NCBI GenBank assembly: GCA_913054445.1
Contig: CAJXIK010000033.1
Coordinates: 1-11,696 of the forward strand
DNA from: an uncultured Bermanella sp.
Lineage (GTDB): Bacteria; Pseudomonadota; Gammaproteobacteria; Pseudomonadales; Oceanobacteraceae
Direction: 5' to 3'
Length of the DNA: 11,696 bases
Positions 1-5,546 of this stretch are shown here, one piece after another. Numbering within the stretch: the stretch's first letter is position 1; each line of letters begins with the position of its first letter. The notes below the pieces were generated by a model. The model was not told where the DNA came from. It did not search any database and saw nothing but the letters and a program-made list of their open reading frames with translations. A program made the position numbers and the translations under genes.

Positions 1-49
1 GAGGCAAGCCCTCATGGATGACCTCTTATAAATAGAGAAGTGGCGACCT
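1..49. other. Left edge, no assignable gene
   Basis: This short edge lies between the window start and the 70-bp repeat. One plus-strand frame reads RQALMDDLL and then a stop at 29-31, which could be the last residues of a gene lying to the left. Nine codons are too few to support a call. No RNA gene or promoter is visible. Confidence 0.2.
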
Positions 50-119
50 AAAAAAGCACTAAACCCAACTTTGATCAGGCAGATCCCACAGATTGACCCC
101 TGTGCTTATTTTAATGCGA
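50..119 (+). repeat. 70-bp dispersed repeat, left copy (inverted partner at the right end)
   Basis: These 70 bases match the reverse complement of 11627-11696 at 68 positions; the differences are at 85 and 99. Inside it, 50-59 (aaaaaagcac) and 102-111 (gtgcttattt) are inverted arms with one mismatch, so bases 50-111 form a 62-bp unit bounded by terminal inverted repeats. A TA dinucleotide sits at 49-50 and at 112-113, which could be a target duplication, but similarity between the two copies continues to 119, past that point. It resembles a miniature mobile element or a dispersed intergenic repeat. No transposase is present. Confidence 0.8.
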
Positions 120-132
120 TTGCCCTGAACTG

Positions 133-242
133 GCCCATGGCTGGGGTTGACAGCAATGAGGTGGTTTTTGGCATGGATGCCAAAGCCAGCCCCCAGGGAA
201 GGGTTAACGGCGACCTCAATGCTGCCAACCCCAGTCATGGGC
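133..242. repeat. 110-bp nested imperfect palindrome (MITE- or REP-like)
   Basis: Bases 133-162 pair with 213-242: 30-bp arms with 27 complementary positions, of which one of the three exceptions would be a G-U wobble in a plus-strand transcript. The 50-base centre contains a second perfect palindrome at 167-184 (tttggcat, gg, atgccaaa). Such a structure could form a long hairpin in RNA or a cruciform in DNA. Open frames cross it on both strands, as expected for a stop-poor palindrome, and neither has a convincing ribosome site. It begins 13 bp after the 70-bp repeat, so the two may be parts of one larger element spanning about 50-268. It lies downstream of gcdH. Confidence 0.7.
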
Positions 243-286
243 AGGCGGATTTCATATACTGAACCCAAATATTCAAAAAATAATCG

Positions 287-1474
287 CTAAAAAGCCGCTA
301 TACCGGTTTGGCTACGACCTAAAATTAGGCCGTGAATGTCATGGGTACCTTCGTAGGTATTCACCACCTCTAGGTTCATCATGTGACGCATGACAGGGTA
401 CTCGTCCGAGATGCCGTTGCCACCGAGCATGTCGCGGGCGCTACGAGCAATCGCCAGCGACTTGCCACAGGAGTTACGCTTAATGAGTGAGATCAATTCG
501 GGGCAGGCATTCCCTGCGTCCATCAGCTGTGCGGCGCGATGACAAGCCACTAGAGCAAGGCTAATTTCACTTTGCATGTCGGCCAGCTTTATTTGCACCA
601 ACTGGTTGGCCGCCAACGGGCGTCCAAATTGCTGGCGCGCGAGGGTGTAATCGCGGGCCGTATGCCAGCAGGTTTCGGCGGCACCTAGCGCCCCCCAGGC
701 GATGCCGAAGCGCGCCTTATTGAGGCAGCCAAACGGCCCCTGTAATCCTTTCGCCTTGGGCAATAATTGCGCCTCGGCCACCAACACATGGTCCATGACA
801 ATCTCGCCGGTGATGGCGGTGCGCAAGGCCAACTTGCCGGCTATCTTAGGGGCGCTTAAGCCTGCCATGCCTTTTTCTAGGATAAAACCGCGAATCACCC
901 CGTCGTCTGTCTTCGCCCACACCACAAATATATCGGCGATGGGGCTGTTGCTGATCCACATCTTAGTGCCACTTAAACGATAGCCACCGGCGACCGACTT
1001 GGCGCGGGTAAGCATGCCGCCGGGGTCAGAGCCATGATCGGGTTCAGTGAGGCCAAAGCAACCAATCCACTCTCCGCGGGCCAACTTCGGTAAATATTTT
1101 TGCCGTTGCGCAGCACTGCCATAGGCATAGATAGGGTACATCACGAGGGAGGATTGCACGCTCAGCATGGAGCGGTAACCCGAATCCACGCGCTCGATCT
1201 CACGGGCGATGAGGCCGTAAGAGGTGTAATCGACCCCTGCACAGCCATAACCTTTAAGGGTGGCACCCAGCAAGCCTAACTCGCCCATCTCACGCAAGAT
1301 AGCCGGCTCGCTCTGCTCCTCGCGGTAGGCCAGCTGCACCCTAGGCAACAGCTTTTTTTGCGCATAGTGGCGCGCGCTGTCACGCACCATACGTTGCTCG
1401 TCGCTTAACAGATTCTCCAGCAGGAAGGGGTCCTGCCACGGTACTTGCTGCCCTTTGCCTTGCGGTGTGCCCAT
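287..1474 (-). CDS. gcdH: Glutaryl-CoA dehydrogenase
   Basis: This FAD-dependent acyl-CoA dehydrogenase oxidises and decarboxylates glutaryl-CoA to crotonyl-CoA, passing electrons to ETF, in lysine and tryptophan degradation. The 395-residue protein has the family layout: helical N-terminal domain (about 20-135), central beta domain (GCFGLTEPDHGSD at 138-150, WISNSP at 173-178) and C-terminal helical domain (about 245-390). The GcdH-specific signature NTYEGTHDIH (372-381) carries the catalytic base Glu375. Arg101 in YRSMLSVQSSLVM corresponds to the substrate-carboxylate-binding Arg of human GCDH, and DMLGGNGISDEYPVMRH (348-364) is also GcdH-like. The ATG at 1474 gives normal length; the upstream purine-rich site (ggaa) is weak. 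It follows algR by 108 bp in the same direction and may have its own promoter in the A/T-rich stretch at 1500-1545. No glutarate-pathway partner is visible. Confidence 0.93.
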   Translation of the reverse strand: MGTPQGKGQQVPWQDPFLLENLLSDEQRMVRDSARHYAQKKLLPRVQLAYREEQSEPAILREMGELGLLGATLKGYGCAGVDYTSYGLIAREIERVDSGYRSMLSVQSSLVMYPIYAYGSAAQRQKYLPKLARGEWIGCFGLTEPDHGSDPGGMLTRAKSVAGGYRLSGTKMWISNSPIADIFVVWAKTDDGVIRGFILEKGMAGLSAPKIAGKLALRTAITGEIVMDHVLVAEAQLLPKAKGLQGPFGCLNKARFGIAWGALGAAETCWHTARDYTLARQQFGRPLAANQLVQIKLADMQSEISLALVACHRAAQLMDAGNACPELISLIKRNSCGKSLAIARSARDMLGGNGISDEYPVMRHMMNLEVVNTYEGTHDIHGLILGRSQTGIAAF

Positions 1475-1582
1475 GACGTTCCACGCAATACGGAGTATCC
1501 CTAAAAAATAGCAGACACTATGGGATATATAAAATATAGGGCGTCATTGATAGCTTGAAATTGAGTCGGCTTGGGCTTGAAA

Positions 1583-2305
1583 TTACAGCGCCTTCAACAG
1601 CTTCCTAACCTCCGCCACATGGCGGCGACTCACGGGCACAGATTCTGTTATGTCATGTAAACGCAGGGAAAAACTGCCATCGTCTTGTTTTTCGAGGGCG
1701 CTGATGGCCTTGCTATTAACCAAGGCATTGCGATGCACGCGCACGAATATTTCGCTAAATTCATCCTCTAGTTCTTTCAGCGATTCATCTATGAGTAGCT
1801 CGCCATGCCGGTGAAATACCGACACGTATTTGTGATCGGCGCGAAATAAACGCACATGCTCCACCGGCACCAACGCCACGCCGCTATGACTTTTCACACT
1901 AATGTGAGAGCGGGCCTGTTGCTTGTTAAGCGTTAATGCCTGCACCTTGTTTATTTTTGTCAGCTTTGTCAGTGCCGCCTTAAGGTCTGCTAGGCGCACC
2001 GGTTTCAACAGATAACCCACCGCCGACACCTCAAAGGCCGCGAGGGCGTATTCGTCATAGGCCGTGCAAAAAATCAACGCTGGGGGCGTTTGCCAACTGG
2101 CCAGATGACGCGCCACCTCGAGGCCATCCATCACCGGCATCTGTATGTCCATCAACACCACATCGGGTGAATATTGCTCGATCAGTTCTAGCGCCTGAGC
2201 ACCATGTTCGGCCTGAGCAATCACTCGCCCCAGTTCGGCTTTTTCTATTAATCTTTGCAGGCGGCTGCGGGCCAAGGCTTCGTCATCGCATATTAAAATA
2301 TTCAT
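1583..2305 (-). CDS. algR: LytTR-family response regulator, AlgR-like
   Basis: This is a DNA-binding response regulator, the output half of the two-component pair with the kinase encoded just upstream. In Pseudomonas the orthologue controls alginate, type IV pili and virulence genes; targets here are unknown. The 240-residue protein has a CheY-like receiver (about 1-120) with the acidic pair Asp7/Asp8, phosphoacceptor Asp53 in VVLMDIQMP, Thr in FCTAYDEYAL and Lys in YLLKPV. A LytTR DNA-binding domain follows (about 135-238) with RADHKYVSV, FVRVHRNALV and PVSRRHVAEVR, all closely matching AlgR. The ATG at 2305 lies 28 bp after the kinase stop, with a gGAG-type ribosome site (ggagag) upstream, so the two genes are surely co-transcribed. 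The orthology call rests on sequence recall and on the argH neighbour; function may differ from Pseudomonas. Confidence 0.88.
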   Translation of the reverse strand: MNILICDDEALARSRLQRLIEKAELGRVIAQAEHGAQALELIEQYSPDVVLMDIQMPVMDGLEVARHLASWQTPPALIFCTAYDEYALAAFEVSAVGYLLKPVRLADLKAALTKLTKINKVQALTLNKQQARSHISVKSHSGVALVPVEHVRLFRADHKYVSVFHRHGELLIDESLKELEDEFSEIFVRVHRNALVNSKAISALEKQDDGSFSLRLHDITESVPVSRRHVAEVRKLLKAL

Positions 2306-2333
2306 GCAGGCTCTCCTGTGATGCTTGGCCTAG

Positions 2334-3386
2334 TTAACAAATTAGAGGGGAGGAATAGGGGTAGCTAATTTTCATGATGAATTTTTTACCCTCGTGCACC
2401 GCATCCATAGTGACATCTTCGCCGTACAGGGCATGCAAGCGATGGCGGATGTTTTCCAGCGCCATCTGGTTGCCTTGCTCGTTGCGGGCATGGCGGGCGG
2501 GTGGCGGCAGCGGGTTGCTCACCGCGATCACCACCTGATTCTCTTCATGGCAAATGTCGATCTCTACCTTGCCACCAGTGGCGCTGGGTTGAATACCGTG
2601 GAGGATGGCATTTTCGATAATCGGCTGTAGGGTTAACATGGGGATTTTGATGCCCAGCGGCGCGCTAACATTCCACACCACTTGCAGGCGTTCGCCCAAA
2701 CGCAGGCTCTCGATGTGAACATATTTTTTACACAGGGCTAGCTCCTGCTGAAGGCTCACCTCGACTCCGGCCTCCTTAAGGCTGGCGCGAAACAAGGCCG
2801 ACAAATCCTCCACCGCTTGCTCGGCTTTATCTGGGTCCACGTGTATCAGGCTGGCGATGATGTTCATGCTATTAAATAAAAAATGCGGGCGAATACGACT
2901 CTGTAAGGCTTGTAGCCTAGCCTGCATCTCACTGCGCAGACGCAGCCGAGACTGCAACTGGGCGTGGAAATAGTGCAGCAAGAGGGCCGCCAATATGGCG
3001 CTGATAAACTGATTGCGCAGCAGCCAATCCCAGCCATATTCTTCAAATAAAAAATAGTTTAAGCCCCACATGCTCACTAAACTCACCACTAGGTTCACCA
3101 GCAATATAATGAAGAAGCTGACGAGCATGAGCTTATTAAGGCTTAAACGGCCCACATGCAAGCGCACTCGGCACAGGCAGGCAGCACTGAGGAGCACCAC
3201 CCATAAAACATAAAAGGATAACGTGCCAAATAAGTCCCAGCTGAAATCAAGGGCACCGCTGGACAGCAGTATCAACACTATCACCAGTGCCTCACTAAAC
3301 AGCAGCTGCCACAGCACCGCCTCCACTTGGCATAGGTCGGGTATCAATTCGGCAGCCGTGCTGTGATTGAGCGCTGGTTGAGGCAT
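2334..3386 (-). CDS. algZ: Membrane sensor histidine kinase, AlgZ/FimS (LytS-type HisKA_7TM-less) family
   Basis: This is the sensor kinase paired with the AlgR-like regulator. The 350-residue protein has a hydrophobic N-terminal half with about four membrane segments (roughly 25-45, 54-72, 85-107, 124-141). A short coiled linker rich in Gln/Arg/Leu (about 142-163) leads to the His_kinase domain with phospho-acceptor His168 in RIRPHFLFNSMN. The N box LQPIIENAILHGI (253-265) is well formed. The G box region GNQMALENIRHRL (305-317) lacks the usual GxGL glycine pattern, so ATP binding may be atypical, a divergence also noted for Pseudomonas AlgZ. The ATG at 3386 has an AAGGA ribosome site 7 bases upstream. 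No extracytoplasmic sensing domain is visible, so the signal is probably sensed in or near the membrane. The gene is divergent from argH, the arrangement seen in Pseudomonas. Confidence 0.87.
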   Translation of the reverse strand: MPQPALNHSTAAELIPDLCQVEAVLWQLLFSEALVIVLILLSSGALDFSWDLFGTLSFYVLWVVLLSAACLCRVRLHVGRLSLNKLMLVSFFIILLVNLVVSLVSMWGLNYFLFEEYGWDWLLRNQFISAILAALLLHYFHAQLQSRLRLRSEMQARLQALQSRIRPHFLFNSMNIIASLIHVDPDKAEQAVEDLSALFRASLKEAGVEVSLQQELALCKKYVHIESLRLGERLQVVWNVSAPLGIKIPMLTLQPIIENAILHGIQPSATGGKVEIDICHEENQVVIAVSNPLPPPARHARNEQGNQMALENIRHRLHALYGEDVTMDAVHEGKKFIMKISYPYSSPLIC

Positions 3387-3479
3387 TAAATATTCCTTAG
3401 AGACGGCTAATAGTGACGGATGAGGCCTGCTGGCTCAAGCCTTGAAACGAGTCCGCATGCCAGTAGCCGCTACAATCTG

Positions 3480-3485
3480 TATAAT
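3480..3485 (+). promoter_or_regulatory. argH promoter, -10 element
   Basis: A perfect TATAAT lies at 3480-3485, preceded directly by TG; no good -35 is found at 16-18 bp. The predicted start of transcription near 3492 is downstream of the kinase start region and just before the argH leader. A small palindrome, gtagc-c-gctac (3463-3473), sits where a -35 or an operator would be; it does not resemble an ArgR box. Confidence 0.55.
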
Positions 3486-3506
3486 GCGCGTCATTTATGA
3501 TGAAAC

Positions 3507-3531
3507 TAGCCCGCTCACCCGTGAGCGGCTA
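3507..3531 (+). promoter_or_regulatory. Hairpin in the argH leader
   Basis: The left arm 3507-3518 and right arm 3521-3531 form an 11-bp stem with a single bulged C and a two-base CC loop. It sits between the TATAAT and the argH ribosome site (aaagagg, 3535-3541), four bases before the latter. It is followed by A/T-rich sequence but no U run, so it looks like an mRNA-stabilising or translation-affecting leader hairpin rather than a terminator. Confidence 0.5.
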
Positions 3532-3547
3532 TTTAAAGAGGCTTGCC

Positions 3548-4942
3548 ATGAGTACCGATAAAACCAATTCCGCCTGGGGTGGTCGTTTTTCCGAAGCCAC
3601 AGATGCATTTGTGCAGCGCTTCACCGCCTCGGTCGAATTTGACCAGCGCATGTACGCGCAGGACATTCAAGGCTCGGTGGCCCACGCCACTATGCTGACC
3701 AAGGTTGGGGTGTTAACCGAGGCCGAGCGTGACGAGATTATTCAGGGTTTAGGCGAGATTAAAACGGACATCGAGGCGGGTAACTTCGAGTGGTCCATCG
3801 CCTTGGAAGATGTACACATGAACATCGAAGCGGCCTTAACCAAAAAAATTGGCATCACCGGCAAGAAGCTGCACACCGGGCGCAGTCGTAACGACCAGGT
3901 CGCCACCGATATTCGCCTCTACCTACGCGGTGAGGTGGACCACCTGAGTGGCGAACTGACCCGTTTACAACAGGGCTTGATCGAGCTGGCCAGCAAGGAA
4001 GCCGACACTATCATGCCCGGTTTCACCCACCTACAAACCGCACAGCCGGTGACCTTTGGTCATCATCTGTTGGCTTGGAATGAGATGCTAGAGCGTGACT
4101 TTGCGCGTCTGCAAGATTGCCGCAAGCGCATCAATGTTTTGCCGCTGGGTGCCGCCGCCCTAGCAGGCACCACCTACCCCATCGACCGCGAATACACCGC
4201 GCAGCTGTTGGGCTTTGACGGTGCCACCGAGAACTCCCTCGACAGCGTATCGGATCGTGACTTCGCCATCGAATTCACCTCTGCTGCCGCTCTCATCATG
4301 ATGCACTTGAGCCGTTTCTCGGAAGAATTAGTATTATGGGCCAGCGCCCAGTTTAACTTCATCGACCTACCCGATCGCTTCTGCACCGGTTCGTCTATTA
4401 TGCCGCAGAAGAAAAACCCAGACGTACCCGAACTGGTACGCGGCAAGTCTGGCCGTATTTTCGGCCACCTCATGAGCCTACTCACACTCATGAAGGGACA
4501 GCCACTGGCCTATAACAAGGACAACCAGGAAGACAAGGAGCCCTTGTTCGATACCGTCGATAACCTAGCCGGTTGCCTGCGTGCCTTCGCCGACATGATG
4601 CCCCATGTGGTATCCAAGAAAGAGGTGATGCGCGAAGCGGCCCTGCGCGGTTTTAGCACCGCCACCGACCTCGCCGATTACCTCGTGCGCAAGGGCGTGC
4701 CGTTCCGCGACAGTCACGAAATTGTCGGCAGTGCCGTGGGTTATGGCGTTAAAAGCGGCAAAGACTTAGGGGAGATGGAACTCTCTGAATTGCAGCAATT
4801 TGGCGACATGATCACGCAAGATGTATTTTCTGTGCTGACCCTCGAAGGCTCGGTAAGCGCCCGTGACCACCTAGGTGGCACCGCGCCTAAGCAAGTGACG
4901 GCGGCCGCTAAGCGCGCGACAGAGCGTTTGCTTAAGCGTTAA
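3548..4942 (+). CDS. argH: Argininosuccinate lyase
   Basis: It cleaves argininosuccinate to arginine and fumarate, the last step of arginine biosynthesis, as a cytoplasmic homotetramer of the fumarase/aspartase superfamily. The 464-residue length is normal. Visible motifs are AWGGRF at the N-terminus, the TGRSRNDQ block (about 110-117), GFTHLQTAQPV with the general-acid His161, and the superfamily signature GSSIMPQKKNPD (about 281-292) with the catalytic Ser of the flexible loop. An in-frame ATG at 3497 would add 17 residues, but these translate the leader hairpin and begin almost at the predicted transcript start. The ATG at 3548 has an agagg ribosome site six bases upstream and gives the MSTDKTNSAWGGRF start expected for the family. 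It is divergent from the algZ-like kinase and convergent with ridA, with 53 bp between stops. Confidence 0.96.
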   Translation: MSTDKTNSAWGGRFSEATDAFVQRFTASVEFDQRMYAQDIQGSVAHATMLTKVGVLTEAERDEIIQGLGEIKTDIEAGNFEWSIALEDVHMNIEAALTKKIGITGKKLHTGRSRNDQVATDIRLYLRGEVDHLSGELTRLQQGLIELASKEADTIMPGFTHLQTAQPVTFGHHLLAWNEMLERDFARLQDCRKRINVLPLGAAALAGTTYPIDREYTAQLLGFDGATENSLDSVSDRDFAIEFTSAAALIMMHLSRFSEELVLWASAQFNFIDLPDRFCTGSSIMPQKKNPDVPELVRGKSGRIFGHLMSLLTLMKGQPLAYNKDNQEDKEPLFDTVDNLAGCLRAFADMMPHVVSKKEVMREAALRGFSTATDLADYLVRKGVPFRDSHEIVGSAVGYGVKSGKDLGEMELSELQQFGDMITQDVFSVLTLEGSVSARDHLGGTAPKQVTAAAKRATERLLKR

Positions 4943-4995
4943 GCTGCATAGTCGCCTGCCAGCAGCCTCTTACCGGAGGCGTGTGTAAGCGCAGG

Positions 4996-5376
4996 TTAGG
5001 CTAGTTCAAGCACGCCATCCATCTCCACATCTGCATTCTTGGGCAATGCCGCTACGCCTATGGCGGCACGGGCCGGATACGGCTGCGTAAAGTATTCTGC
5101 CATCACCTGGTTGACCTTGGCGAAGTGACCTAAATCGATCAAGAAGATATTGAGCTTGGCAATGTCTTGCAAGCTGCCACCTGCTGCCTCACAGACGGCC
5201 GTTAGGTTATCAAAGACACGACGAATCTGTGCCTCGATATCGCCCTCGACCATCTCCATGGTCGCGGGGACTAGCGGAATTTGCCCAGACAGATAAACCG
5301 TCTTGCCCACCTTAACCGCTTGCGAATAGGTGCCGATGGCTTGCGGGGCTTTTTCGGTTGAGATGATTTCTTTCAT
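4996..5376 (-). CDS. ridA: RidA family enamine/imine deaminase
   Basis: RidA hydrolyses reactive 2-aminoacrylate-type enamine/imine intermediates released by PLP enzymes, protecting other enzymes; it acts as a cytoplasmic trimer. The 126-residue protein matches the family length and keeps the residues known from Salmonella/E. coli RidA: Tyr17, Ser30 in LSGQIP, Arg103 in YPARAAI and Glu118 in NADVEMDG. The ATG at 5376 has an AAGGA ribosome site five bases upstream and starts with the expected MKEIISTEKAP. An open frame extends further upstream, but only through the palindromic repeats, so it is rejected. The gene lies 170 bp downstream of spoT on the same strand, a pairing also seen in Pseudomonas, and is likely read from the gmk-rpoZ-spoT transcript through the repeat cluster. 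Its stop faces argH. Confidence 0.94.
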   Translation of the reverse strand: MKEIISTEKAPQAIGTYSQAVKVGKTVYLSGQIPLVPATMEMVEGDIEAQIRRVFDNLTAVCEAAGGSLQDIAKLNIFLIDLGHFAKVNQVMAEYFTQPYPARAAIGVAALPKNADVEMDGVLELA

Positions 5377-5428
5377 GTTGGTCCTTGAGGGGGTAATGAA
5401 GGGGTAATAAGAAGTAATTAAGGGGTCG

Positions 5429-5534
5429 GCCACGGGGTGGCACTCGTACGAGCGCACCCCGTGCGCGATGCATAGCATGTAGCACCGGCCCAAGTGCTGG
5501 AAAAAATACGAGCGCACCCCGTGCGCGATGCATA
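5429..5534. repeat. REP-like palindrome cluster (two direct copies plus one inverted)
   Basis: Two identical 28-bp copies lie at 5447-5474 and 5507-5534, 32 bp apart. Each holds the hairpin gcgcac-ccc-gtgcgc (5452-5466 and 5512-5526). A third, inverted and diverged copy at 5429-5448 abuts the first head to head around tcgtacga; its stem is gccac-ggg-gtggc, so both arms changed together and pairing was kept. The 32-bp gap carries a further small hairpin (agcac...gtgct, 5481-5498). The cluster starts 13 bp after the spoT stop and ends 52 bp before ridA. Its form, flanking bases and location resemble the REP elements mobilised by RAYT transposases in Pseudomonas relatives. It may protect the upstream spoT mRNA from 3' decay or set ridA expression. 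Confidence 0.75.
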
Positions 5535-5546
5535 CGGCACAATCAC

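Noticed and set aside
59..268. Open frames of 63-69 codons on both strands over the left repeats
   Set aside because: They translate the 70-bp repeat and the nested palindrome, overlap each other on opposite strands, and lack ribosome sites.
3497..3547. Longer argH start at 3497
   Set aside because: The extra 17 residues encode the leader hairpin and begin at the likely transcript start; 3548 has the better ribosome site and family N-terminus.
4960..4990. Intrinsic terminator between argH and ridA
   Set aside because: The only hairpin (gcctc...gaggc) has a 5-bp stem and no U run in either direction.
5447..5534. Two 28-bp repeats separated by 32 bp, the dimensions of a type I-F CRISPR unit
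   Set aside because: Only two direct copies, no cas gene, and a third inverted copy that preserves the stem with different bases; the gap holds its own hairpin. REP-like elements explain it better.
5312..5542. Minus-strand frame and the upstream extension of ridA through the repeats
   Set aside because: The residues are translations of the REP-like palindrome (MHRARGALV twice); RidA alignment and an AAGGA site fix the start at 5376.
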